Of a stretch of DNA of 37,346 nt, positions 1 through 7,029 are shown piece by piece. Location of the stretch: positions 1 through 37,346 of the forward strand of contig CAZOWL010000038.1 of assembly GCA_964583605.1 (NCBI GenBank), in the 5' to 3' direction. The position numbers and the translations under genes are program-made. The stretch comes from CAZOWL01 sp964583605 (GTDB lineage: Bacteria; Pseudomonadota; Gammaproteobacteria; Chromatiales; Chromatiaceae). A model generated the notes under the pieces. The model worked only from the letters and a program-made list of their open reading frames with translations. It made no database searches and had not been told where the DNA came from. Within the stretch, counting starts at the first letter, position 1. Each line of letters begins with the position of its first letter.

Positions 1-95
1 TCCCTCGCCCTCTGGGAGAGGGTTGGGGTGAGGGAACGATCAGGGCCGAGGCGACCTTTCATCGTCTGGGGTGGCTCGCCTCGCCCCTTGATCGT
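1..95 (+). repeat. Composite two-hairpin repeat, copy A (left-truncated)
   Basis: This is the right part of an element of about 120 bp found at six or seven places in the window. It carries a G/C-rich hairpin arm around the motif GGGAGAGGG, then a second inverted repeat formed by an AGGGGCGAGGCGA-like arm and a TCGCCTCGCCCC-like arm, ending in GATCGT at 95. The left part is cut off by the window edge. REP-like elements with this kind of CCCTC/GGGAGAGGG palindrome are known from gammaproteobacterial genomes; assignment to a named family is inference. The gap to pgl (96-219) shows no other feature I can support. Confidence 0.85.
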
Positions 96-219
96 TGGGC
101 CAGTCGGACCCGGCCTGAGCGGCACGAAGCATCCGGAGTCAGCCAGCGCCGGGTCGCGGACGCTTTGAGTCGATTGTTTCCGGACGACCTGATTCTAGAG
201 GAGGCCTAGAGAGAGAACT

Positions 220-918
220 ATGAAGCCAATCACGCCAGAGCTTCGCGTCCTCGAGGATGCCGACAAGATCGCCCGCGAGGCCGCTCGGCGCATCCTGGCC
301 CGCGCCGAGCAGGCTATCGTCGAGCGAGGCCGATTCCGCGTCGTCTTGGCCGGCGGTACGACTCCGCTCGCCGCCTACCGTCGCTTGGTCGCGGCCGAGA
401 CCAATTGGTCGGCGTGGGAGATCTACTTTGGTGACGAGCGCTGCCTGCCGATCGATCACGCCGAGCGCAACAGCCGGTCGGCAGGCGATGTCTGGCTCGA
501 TAAGGTGCCGCTTGCGGCAGACAAGGTCCATCCGATCCCGGCGGAACGCGGTGCCGACGCGGCAGCTCGGATCTACGAGGCCAACGTGCGTGCGGCTGTC
601 CCCTTCGATCTCGTCCTGCTCGGCGTCGGCGAGGACGGGCATACGGCGAGTCTGTTCCCCGGCCAGGCGATTCCCCCGGATCGACTCGTTATCCCTGTGC
701 GAGAGGCGCCGAAGCCGCCTGCAGAACGCGTCTCCTTGACACCGGCTGCATTCGCCGACGCTGGCGAGATACTTATCCTGGTCAGCGGTCGCGGCAAGCG
801 CCAGGCCCTTCAAGCCTGGCGTGAACGGGAGGATCTTCCGATTGCGCGGGCGGCCACGATGAGTCGGAGCTTGGTGCTAGCCGACAGGGCCGCGGTAGGC
901 TCGATGGAGCGCTTCTAG
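220..918 (+). CDS. pgl: 6-phosphogluconolactonase
   Basis: Hydrolyses 6-phosphogluconolactone to 6-phosphogluconate in the oxidative pentose phosphate pathway, in the cytoplasm. The 232-residue product is the usual size for the DevB/Pgl family. It has the N-terminal sugar-isomerase-like motif VVLAGGTTPLAAYRRL near residue 45, the block YFGDERCLP near residue 70, and the family signature LLGVGEDGHTASLFPG near residue 135. The ATG at 220 has a purine-rich leader: AGAGGAGG at 197-204 and a nearer GAGAGAA. No zwf is visible beside it. It stands alone on the plus strand and converges on mobA. Closely related glucosamine-6-phosphate deaminases share the fold, but the GEDGHTASLFPG block favours Pgl. 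Confidence 0.93.
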   Translation: MKPITPELRVLEDADKIAREAARRILARAEQAIVERGRFRVVLAGGTTPLAAYRRLVAAETNWSAWEIYFGDERCLPIDHAERNSRSAGDVWLDKVPLAADKVHPIPAERGADAAARIYEANVRAAVPFDLVLLGVGEDGHTASLFPGQAIPPDRLVIPVREAPKPPAERVSLTPAAFADAGEILILVSGRGKRQALQAWREREDLPIARAATMSRSLVLADRAAVGSMERF

Positions 919-1078
919 CCGGCGACAGCTGGATAGGCCTGACGAGCAGTCGGGCATGGTGCCTGGCCGCGTTGCGGGGGGCGGGCCGGTGCGAAAGGCG
1001 GCAGGCCGCTGCTCGGTCGCGGCATTCTTCGATGCACTCGACGTCTTGGCCCGGTGTCCCGGCGTCGAGTCTGGCTTC

Positions 1079-1705
1079 TCAGCCAGACGACAGCCGGGTC
1101 GAAAGGAGAGCCGCGTCCGCCGGTGAGTTGATGTTGGCAAAGCCCTCGGCATGGTCGCGCAAGTCGGCCATAGCGCAGCGCCGCCCAGCATACCAGTCCT
1201 CGACCTTGCGCTCGCCCGAGGCGATGAACCGCTTCAACACCGCGGCGAGGGCGACCGGGAGCAGGGCATGGAGTGGCTGCGCGCGCTGGCCATCGTGGGC
1301 GATTGCGACCTCGGCCCCCTGGCCGATCAAGGCATCCCCGAGCCGCGCAACCAGGTCGCGGGGAACGAGCGGGGTGTCGCAGGGGACGACAGCGATCCAA
1401 GGCGTGGCGGCTACCTCCATCGCACTCATGATGCCCACAAGCGGGCCAGGGTAGCCCGCAACGGCATCCTTCACCACTGGAACACCATATGCGTCATAGA
1501 GATCGAGGCTACGGTTAGCGTTGATCAGGAGGCGGTGCACCTGTGGCGCGAGGGCCGCGATAACCCACTCGATCAGCGGCTTGTCCGCAAACGGGTAGAG
1601 GCCTTTGTCGAGCCCGCCCATGCGCCGCCCGCGGCCGCCAGCGAGGATGACGCCGGTGATCTCCTGTTTCCGGATCAGCGGTGGGGCATGATGGGACCCG
1701 CTCAT
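1079..1705 (-). CDS. mobA: Molybdenum cofactor guanylyltransferase
   Basis: Transfers GMP from GTP to molybdopterin-Mo, making the bis-MGD form of the cofactor used by DMSO-reductase-family enzymes. The 208-residue protein begins with the nucleotide-binding signature VILAGGRGRRMGGLDKGL (about residues 19-36), followed by PLIEWVIAAL and the acidic metal-binding block VVPCDTPLVPRDL, all as in MobA. Only one start is possible before the signature (ATG at 1705), and it has no clear Shine-Dalgarno. It lies 74 nt downstream of the alpha/beta hydrolase on the same strand and could be cotranscribed with it, though no functional link is evident. A short hairpin (1070-1087) overlaps the stop codon but has no T-run. 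Confidence 0.93.
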   Translation of the reverse strand: MSGSHHAPPLIRKQEITGVILAGGRGRRMGGLDKGLYPFADKPLIEWVIAALAPQVHRLLINANRSLDLYDAYGVPVVKDAVAGYPGPLVGIMSAMEVAATPWIAVVPCDTPLVPRDLVARLGDALIGQGAEVAIAHDGQRAQPLHALLPVALAAVLKRFIASGERKVEDWYAGRRCAMADLRDHAEGFANINSPADAALLSTRLSSG

Positions 1706-1779
1706 TCGGTTGTCTTAGATCTCGCAGACTGAATCGCACGGGCGCAACGAACACCGATAACGCAGAGTGTGCGACGGCG

Positions 1780-2769
1780 TCAGCCCCCGGCGTCACCTGC
1801 GGTCGGCTCTGCGCCAGCGCCAGAAGCCGGTCCTGCATCAGATTGGCCCGCCTCCTTGGCGGCATGTGCCGACCAGAAGGCGTCGAGCACCGCAGCCGTT
1901 TCGGGCAGCCGCTCCCAATGTGGTAGGCCGAGTGAAGGGACGACCCGCTCTTCGCGCCAGTTTGGGTGCGCAGCCAACATCGCGGGCAGGCGCTCGAAAG
2001 ATACATTCGGGTCGCGGTCGTGGATTACCAGGACCGGCAGGTCAAGCTTGGGGTAGAGCTCATCGATGGCCGCCGTCGTGAAGAGTTGTCCGGAGAGGAA
2101 ATAGAGAGGGGCGTGATGGGCGCCAGGCTGATGCGCGGTCGCATAGGCATACTCGATGTACTCGTCAGGCACTTCACCGACGAAGGATTTATTCATGAAG
2201 TAGCGGATGCTGGGCCGGGTGGCCAGCAGCCTGAAGAGCCCGGGCCCCCAAAGGGGCACGCTCAGGACCTTGTGCGACCACTTGGCAACGGGCCCCTGCC
2301 CGTCGGGCAGGCGCCGCTTACTGAAGCCGGTCGGCGAGATCATGGCCAGCGTCGCGATGTGCTCGGGTGCGCGGAGCGCCGCCCCGGCGGTGAATTCGCT
2401 ACCAAGCGACAGGGCCACGGCGTCGACGGATCGCCCAATCACCCGGGTGACAAAGTCCGTGATCGTCGCTACATAAAGCTCCGGTGAGTAATGACGCGCG
2501 GAGCGGTCCGAGAAGCCAAAGCCAGGAAGATCCAGTGCGTAGACGCGGCGCTGAGCGCGATAGCGCTCGAAGAGCGGCTTGACCTCGTAAACGCTCGGCG
2601 CCGCATTGATGGCGTGGACGAGGAGTAGTGGCCGTCCGGTTTCAGGGCCATCGGCGTAGTAGCTGATTCGAATTCCGTCCCGCGTGACGTAGTCCTGTCT
2701 CGGCGCTTGGACGGCGTCTGACAAAGGGGCGGCATTCGTGGTGGAGCGAGCCTTCGCGCGCGTGTTCAT
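1780..2769 (-). CDS. Alpha/beta-hydrolase fold protein, substrate unknown
   Basis: A 329-residue alpha/beta hydrolase of unknown substrate. From the N-terminus it shows the oxyanion-loop region LLLVHAINAAPS (where HG is more usual), a strand and turn YALDLPGFGFSD, and a nucleophile elbow ALSLGSE with Ser121. The acid is probably Asp251 or Asp253 (VIHDRDPN), and the catalytic His284 is in GLPHWERL. The first elbow position is Ala instead of Gly. The frame stays open to 2964, but the ATG at 2769 has GAGGT eight bases upstream, and the extra 65 residues look like noise. No signal peptide follows from this start. It lies divergent from the SOUL gene and upstream of mobA. The catalytic triad suggests an active esterase-type enzyme. 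Confidence 0.82.
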   Translation of the reverse strand: MNTRAKARSTTNAAPLSDAVQAPRQDYVTRDGIRISYYADGPETGRPLLLVHAINAAPSVYEVKPLFERYRAQRRVYALDLPGFGFSDRSARHYSPELYVATITDFVTRVIGRSVDAVALSLGSEFTAGAALRAPEHIATLAMISPTGFSKRRLPDGQGPVAKWSHKVLSVPLWGPGLFRLLATRPSIRYFMNKSFVGEVPDEYIEYAYATAHQPGAHHAPLYFLSGQLFTTAAIDELYPKLDLPVLVIHDRDPNVSFERLPAMLAAHPNWREERVVPSLGLPHWERLPETAAVLDAFWSAHAAKEAGQSDAGPASGAGAEPTAGDAGG

Positions 2770-2888
2770 GCTCGATGACCTCATCGATGACTGGTGATGA
2801 ATAGCAACCGGCCCGCCTCCGGCACGAACCGTGCCCCAAGGCGGGATCGCGCTTGCGAATCGACCGTTTCGTGCTGGCTGTTGATCCT

Positions 2889-2920
2889 GGGAGGAACAAA
2901 AATGGGGAGGAACAAAAATG
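2889..2920 (+). repeat. Perfect 16-bp tandem duplication of a ribosome-binding site and start codon
   Basis: The unit GGGAGGAACAAAAATG occurs twice back to back, at 2889-2904 and 2905-2920, without mismatch. Each unit contains a Shine-Dalgarno GGAGG and an ATG at good spacing. The first ATG (2902) opens only an eight-codon frame that ends in TAG. The second ATG (2918) is in frame with the downstream SOUL gene and would add 39 residues before its signal peptide. Confidence 0.9.
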
Positions 2921-3034
2921 GGAGATAGCTCGATTCCCTTACCGAGGATGGGATTGTCCGTCAAGGCTACGCTCGGGCTTGGTCCTGTTCAAGGGGGTAG
3001 CCGATCGTTCGGAGCCGGCTGGAGGTGGAAGACG

Positions 3035-3688
3035 ATGTTCCACCCTGGCCGCGCACTCCGCCGCGCGATCATGGTTGTGCTTGTATTCGGTGGAGGAGCC
3101 GCAATGGCTATCGAGAAGCCTGCCTACGAGGTCTTGGAGCGCTATGCCGATTTCGAGCTGCGGCGCTACGAATCGTCGCTGGTCGCCGCAACGGAGGTCG
3201 GCGGCGACCTGGAGCAGGCCGGCCGAACGGCCTTCGGCATCCTGGCTGACTACATATTCGGCAATAACCGGGGGCGCACGAAGATCGAGATGACGGCCCC
3301 TGTCAATCAGCAGCAAGCCGGAGAGCGCATCGAGATGACGGCACCGGTCGCTCAACAGCCGTCGACGGGCACGGCCGACCGTGATCGCTATGTCGTGACC
3401 TTCGTGATGCCGACCCGCTTCACGCTGGAGACCCTGCCAACGCCGGGCGACCCCCGGGTGCAGATCCGCGAGGTGCCGCCGCGGCTCATGGCCGTGCGGC
3501 GCTACTCGGGGCGTTGGACCGAGGCCAACTACCGCGAGCATGAGACGATTCTCTTGCAGGCAGTGCGAGAGGCTGGCCTCACGCCCATCGGCGCGCCTGT
3601 CTACGCTCGCTACGATCCCCCGTTCAAGCCCTGGTTCTTGCGGCGCAACGAGGTTCAGGTCGAGGTCGCCGAGCCCGAGAGTCGGTGA
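3035..3688 (+). CDS. SOUL-family heme-binding protein, probably exported
   Basis: A 217-residue member of the SOUL/p22HBP heme-binding family. The N-terminus is a signal peptide: basic MFHPGRALRR, a hydrophobic core, then a likely cleavage after GGGAAMA near residue 25, so the protein probably acts in the periplasm. The mature part carries the family blocks YEVLERYADFELRRYE, FGILADYIFGNN, two copies of IEMTAPV, and a C-terminal ARYDPPFKPWFLRRNEVQVEV. Function is known only loosely for the family (heme or tetrapyrrole binding), which would fit a bacteriochlorophyll-making cell. The ATG at 3035 has GGAGGT at 3021-3026, eight bases upstream. An in-frame ATG at 2918 also has a good ribosome-binding site and would give 256 residues, but would bury the signal peptide. 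Confidence 0.88.
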   Translation: MFHPGRALRRAIMVVLVFGGGAAMAIEKPAYEVLERYADFELRRYESSLVAATEVGGDLEQAGRTAFGILADYIFGNNRGRTKIEMTAPVNQQQAGERIEMTAPVAQQPSTGTADRDRYVVTFVMPTRFTLETLPTPGDPRVQIREVPPRLMAVRRYSGRWTEANYREHETILLQAVREAGLTPIGAPVYARYDPPFKPWFLRRNEVQVEVAEPESR

Positions 3689-3717
3689 GGCCGTGCAACC
3701 ATCCCCACCACCGGAGC

Positions 3718-5913
3718 TCAAGGAGACCCAGCTGGCGCCGCTTGGAGTACATGAATCGCTTGGGCAACGCGGTTCAGGTCCAGCCTTGCGAGATCAAGAA
3801 CCTCGGTGTCGCTGACATGCTGAAGGTAGTCGTCGGCGATGGCGGGCTCGAGGGCTCGAGATCGGTTAGCCGCCAAGATGGCCCACCCGATATCGCGTTC
3901 GGTCCCAGGGGCCTGCCGCTCGAGCAAGCTCTCGATCTTTCCGAATAGCTGTGTGCCACTCTGTCGATAGCCCGAGCGCATCAGCATCCGAGCGATTTCC
4001 GCCTGGATCTCGGCCTGCAATGGACCGGATTGCACGTCGCGAACAGCCGCGAGCGCCTTTTCGAAGTGCTCCCTTGCGAGAACGGGATCGTCGCTCGCAA
4101 CACCGAGTAGTCCGTATGCCCGAGCGCGATCCTCCGGTGTCTGGATCCTCTCGGCGATCTGCGAAAGCCCAAGATACCGGCCGGCGACGCTCCGCTCGGC
4201 GACAAGGTCGAGCAAGAAGCGATCCCGCGCATAAGGATCGAAAGCGCGCGCAGCGAGGTCAAACCCGCGCTCAAGCTGCCCGATCTCGATCCACGTGTTG
4301 GCGAGGCCCAGCACGACAGCGTCTCGTTCAGCGGAGGTCGAGATTTTGTCAAGCTTCGCTGCATTTTCCTCCAGGACCCGGCGCGCCACGTCCCGCGCCC
4401 CCAAACGGTCGACAGCGGTGGCAAGCTGATTGAAGATGCGGATGTTGAGGCTCAACGGCATCGCCTCGTTCAAGGCCTCCACAGCTCGACGAATGCTCTG
4501 GCGTGCGTCGCCTGCCAAGCCTGTCTCCGCCTGCGCCCGTGCAATCCTGGCCCAACCCTCCGCCTGGACGCTCGTCGGCGCTAGCGTCGCAGTCCACTCC
4601 TGCGCCTTCTCGATCAGGGGCGCGACGAGCCAGGGTCCCTGCGATTGCGCAAGGACGGGGACGATAGCCGTAATGCGCTCGACCCTAGCCAGCGGTAACG
4701 AAATCCCCATCGACTGATCGATGACCAGTCCGATCCTGGTCTGAGCTGAATCTGCATCGCCGACAGCCATGTCCTGCGCTGCGATACGGGCAAGCCCTTC
4801 GAGACGCGCAGACGGATCTTGGATTTGCGTAGTAATGCGCTCGGCCAGAGCGTGGTCGCCGGCGTCCAACGCCTGTCGGGCCTTCGTTGACAGGAAGTCG
4901 CGCCATTCAGCGTCTACAGTCACCAGGCTCTTGAGCCGTTCCAGATTGCGGTTCTCAGTATCGATCAGCCCCAAGTCGTGCCGAGCCGCAGTTGATCCAG
5001 GGCTTCCGGAAGTGCCCGCGAGCGCCCCTTCAACCGCCTCCGCTCCCACAGGGTCGCCTTGCCGCTCGGGTAGGGAAGCCTGCTCGAGGATATCTTGCGA
5101 CAGCGCGGCCAGGTCCTGCATCGATTTCTGCCCGACGGCCTGGAGTGCGGAGGGAGACATTTCAGACCCGAGCAGCGCCGCTGTCCCAGACGCGTCGAAC
5201 GATTGACTCATCTGCGATGCCAGAGCGAGGGCCGATTCCTCGGCAACCTCGAGCGTCGAGGCATCGAGCGACCGCGATTCCTGAGTCAGTAACGCCGTTC
5301 CGGCGACTCCGAGCCCGACCCCCAGGAACAGCGTGGCCACCGCTGAGCTCCATAGCTTCCACTTTCGATCGACGAGCGGCGGGATGCCTAGCTCCTTCCT
5401 GATCTGCTCCTCGAGCTCCTTTCTCCTCCTGTCATCTTCCTGCTGCGCCGCCTGCTTCTGTTGCTCCTCCTCGCGCAGCGCCTGCATGCGCTCCAATCGC
5501 GCTCTAATCGCCTCAACCTCGTGCTTCCGGTCCTTGAGCTTTTCGTACTTGCTGAACACCAGACCGCAGGCCGGACAGGTTGCCGGACGCGCCTCACCCT
5601 CGGCGAGCTCCATGTGATGGCTGCACTCGGGGCAATCGACTTTGACCGTCTTGGGGACGAGCTCCAATCTCTTGCCACTGAAGGCCGTCGGCTTGTAGTT
5701 CGCCATGGCCCCCGCCTCGCTCAAGAGGCTCGTGAGGCGATTCACCTGTTCGAGTGAAATGGCCTTCTTGATGACCGTTGCCTTATCACGGCCGACCAAC
5801 CGCTGAGCTCTGTCCAGAGCGATCGAGAAGACCCCTGCAAGGGCTTGTGCCACTTCGCTCCGCTCGCGCCCGTCTTTGATGCCGTACAGGACCACGTCGA
5901 ATCTCTCTTCCAC
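3718..5913 (-). CDS. Unrecognised membrane protein: zinc ribbon, coiled coil, one membrane span, helical repeats
   Basis: I do not recognise this 731-residue protein as a named family. Residues 1-75 look like a small alpha/beta domain (FDVVLYGIKDGRERSEVAQAL) faintly like the C-terminal fold of ribosomal protein L7/L12. Cys94, Cys97, Cys113 and Cys116 form a CPEC...CPAC zinc ribbon. Residues 122-175 are strongly charged and heptad-like, so probably a coiled coil. Residues 189-209 are one hydrophobic span. The remaining 500 residues are helical with TPR-like units, for example QAEGWARIARAQAETG and RARAYGLLGVASDDP. The likely topology is cytoplasmic zinc ribbon and periplasmic repeat domain. The start is GTG at 5913 with AGGAGGT nine bases upstream. 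It may be a scaffold or adaptor; no catalytic motif is visible. Confidence 0.8.
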   Translation of the reverse strand: MEERFDVVLYGIKDGRERSEVAQALAGVFSIALDRAQRLVGRDKATVIKKAISLEQVNRLTSLLSEAGAMANYKPTAFSGKRLELVPKTVKVDCPECSHHMELAEGEARPATCPACGLVFSKYEKLKDRKHEVEAIRARLERMQALREEEQQKQAAQQEDDRRRKELEEQIRKELGIPPLVDRKWKLWSSAVATLFLGVGLGVAGTALLTQESRSLDASTLEVAEESALALASQMSQSFDASGTAALLGSEMSPSALQAVGQKSMQDLAALSQDILEQASLPERQGDPVGAEAVEGALAGTSGSPGSTAARHDLGLIDTENRNLERLKSLVTVDAEWRDFLSTKARQALDAGDHALAERITTQIQDPSARLEGLARIAAQDMAVGDADSAQTRIGLVIDQSMGISLPLARVERITAIVPVLAQSQGPWLVAPLIEKAQEWTATLAPTSVQAEGWARIARAQAETGLAGDARQSIRRAVEALNEAMPLSLNIRIFNQLATAVDRLGARDVARRVLEENAAKLDKISTSAERDAVVLGLANTWIEIGQLERGFDLAARAFDPYARDRFLLDLVAERSVAGRYLGLSQIAERIQTPEDRARAYGLLGVASDDPVLAREHFEKALAAVRDVQSGPLQAEIQAEIARMLMRSGYRQSGTQLFGKIESLLERQAPGTERDIGWAILAANRSRALEPAIADDYLQHVSDTEVLDLARLDLNRVAQAIHVLQAAPAGSP

Positions 5914-6029
5914 AACTCCTGCACCTCCTGCCTGGCTATTACTGTGGCGATGGATTATGCCGAAGTCAGCGGAGATTCTGCAGCGAACGAGGCCACATGA
6001 CGGGCTGGCCGACCATTCGGTGGCCCCTT

Positions 6030-6156
6030 ACGACGAAAATCGCCGGCAGCGCGCCCCCTATCGCCCTAACCGTCGGGAAGCGGACCAAGGTGAGGGAAAC
6101 CTCCAAGGCGAGCGGCGCCTTTTATGGTTCGGGGTGGCGCTGATCGCCGTGAAGGT
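6030..6156 (+). repeat. Probable decayed copy of the composite repeat (copy G)
   Basis: Compared by eye with the other copies, this stretch keeps the same succession of blocks: an ACGA...AAATCG left end, a CCCTATCGCCCT block, AAGGTGAGGGAA, GGCGAGCGGCG, then ATGGTTCGGGGTGGCG and a GATCGCCGTG right end. Many positions have diverged. Its right edge meets the stop codon of the lrp gene in the same way as intact copies meet menA and ubiV. The rest of the gap between the two minus-strand genes (5914-6029) holds nothing I can name. Confidence 0.5.
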
Positions 6157-6647
6157 TAGCGCGGAGGTTTGGCTGCGTCCTGAGGAGGTATCGGCAGGCT
6201 GGTCCGCTCAACGATGCGACGAAGGACGAAGCTCGAATGCACTCCGGAGACACCCTCGATGCGGGTCAACTTGTTGAGCAGCAGATCTTGGTAGGCGTCC
6301 ATGTCCTGTACGATGACCTTGAGATGGTAATCGGCGTCGCGGCCTGTGATCAGCAGGCACTCGAGGACCTCGGGCATGGCCGCCACTGCGGTATCGAAGC
6401 GGGCGAAGCGCTCGGGCGTGTGGCGGTCCATCGAGATGCTCAAGATTGCGATCAAGCTCAGGCCAAGCTTCTGGGCGTCGAGCAGGGCGCGATAGCCGCG
6501 TATCAGCCCGCTTTCCTCCAGGGCGCGGACCCGTCTCAGGCAGGGCGATGGCGACAGGCCAATCCGCTCGGCGAGCTCCTGGTTACTGAGGCGGCCGTCC
6601 TGCTGCAGCTCCTCTAGGATGCGGCAATCATAGCGGTCGAGCTTCAT
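6156..6647 (-). CDS. Lrp/AsnC-family transcriptional regulator
   Basis: A 163-residue feast/famine regulator. The N-terminal winged helix-turn-helix reads LSNQELAERIGLSPSPCLRRV, near residues 20-40 and typical of Lrp. The C-terminal RAM (ligand-binding, oligomerisation) domain includes VLECLLITGRDADYHLKVIVQD and ends with a beta strand near FVLRRIVERTSLP. Start chosen at ATG 6647 (MKLDRYDCRIL), the conserved Lrp N-terminus; the frame is open to 6740 but the extra residues are unlike Lrp. It is divergent from the 2-isopropylmalate synthase gene, so control of branched-chain amino acid synthesis is a reasonable inference. Two perfect palindromes just upstream of its start suggest autoregulation. 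Confidence 0.92.
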   Translation of the reverse strand: MKLDRYDCRILEELQQDGRLSNQELAERIGLSPSPCLRRVRALEESGLIRGYRALLDAQKLGLSLIAILSISMDRHTPERFARFDTAVAAMPEVLECLLITGRDADYHLKVIVQDMDAYQDLLLNKLTRIEGVSGVHSSFVLRRIVERTSLPIPPQDAAKPPR

Positions 6648-6672
6648 CTCTAACGATCTGCGCTGCCATTCC

Positions 6673-6712
6673 GCAATATTATTGCTCTGCAGTAGCCCAT
6701 TGAGCAATGGGC
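6673..6712. promoter_or_regulatory. Paired palindromes between lrp and leuA, candidate Lrp operators
   Basis: Two perfect inverted repeats lie 25-65 bp upstream of the Lrp start codon. GCAATATTATTGC (6673-6685) is two six-base arms around one T. GCCCATTGAGCAATGGGC (6695-6712) is two eight-base arms around AG. Both contain an ATTG/CAAT core, and their centres are about 25 bp apart. The region is A/T-richer than its surroundings, as is usual for Lrp-family sites. Binding by the adjacent regulator is inferred from position. Confidence 0.55.
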
Positions 6713-6917
6713 ACGAAAAAGTGGGCGCGGAAAAGGGCAAATACGCAATCCCTCACCCTGCGCGTTGCCGTATTCTACCGACCGTCACACCAACCGGCGT
6801 GACAAACAGGGCAATCGCTGACCAGGCGGGCGCTCAAAGCTCTCGATCCCACAAGGATCTGGAGCAGTCAAGGGCCTCACAAGGGCCGGACCGAACGAAA
6901 GTCGAGCCAGCCGAGCC

Positions 6918-7005
6918 GACCGGGCGCGTCGATCCTGTCGCCCGGTCGCAATCGTCGGCTGGTCGGCGCCCCGTCACCCTCGCGCCGATCGCCGCAGCTC
7001 GGCGC
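6918..7005 (+). other. Hairpin-rich 5' leader of the 2-isopropylmalate synthase gene
   Basis: The 317 nt between the palindromes and the leuA start hold no gene I can support. They do contain a nine-base perfect stem (GACCGGGCG at 6918-6926 with CGCCCGGTC at 6939-6947). A competing seven-base pairing joins AGCCGAC (6914-6920) to GTCGGCT (6954-6960). A seven-base stem follows (6982-6988 with 6999-7005), just before the ribosome-binding site. The first two pairings exclude each other, as in attenuators, but there is no T-run and no leucine-rich leader peptide, so regulation is only a possibility. Confidence 0.3.
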
Positions 7006-7029
7006 CAATCAGGACAGTAGGAGCGACCC

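Noticed and set aside
1070..1087. Seven-base hairpin at the mobA stop codon as a terminator
   Set aside because: Perfect but short stem with no T-run on either strand; it may simply reflect coding sequence.
2770..2964. 65-residue N-terminal extension of the alpha/beta hydrolase
   Set aside because: The ATG at 2769 has a good ribosome-binding site, and the extension has no family similarity and enters the SOUL promoter region.
5876..6277. 133-codon plus-strand frame between the zinc-ribbon gene and lrp
   Set aside because: No homology recognised; it spans the decayed repeat and runs antisense into both neighbouring genes.
6707..6802. 31-codon frame upstream of leuA as a leucine leader peptide
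   Set aside because: Only two Leu codons, no ribosome-binding site, and the ATG lies inside the candidate operator.
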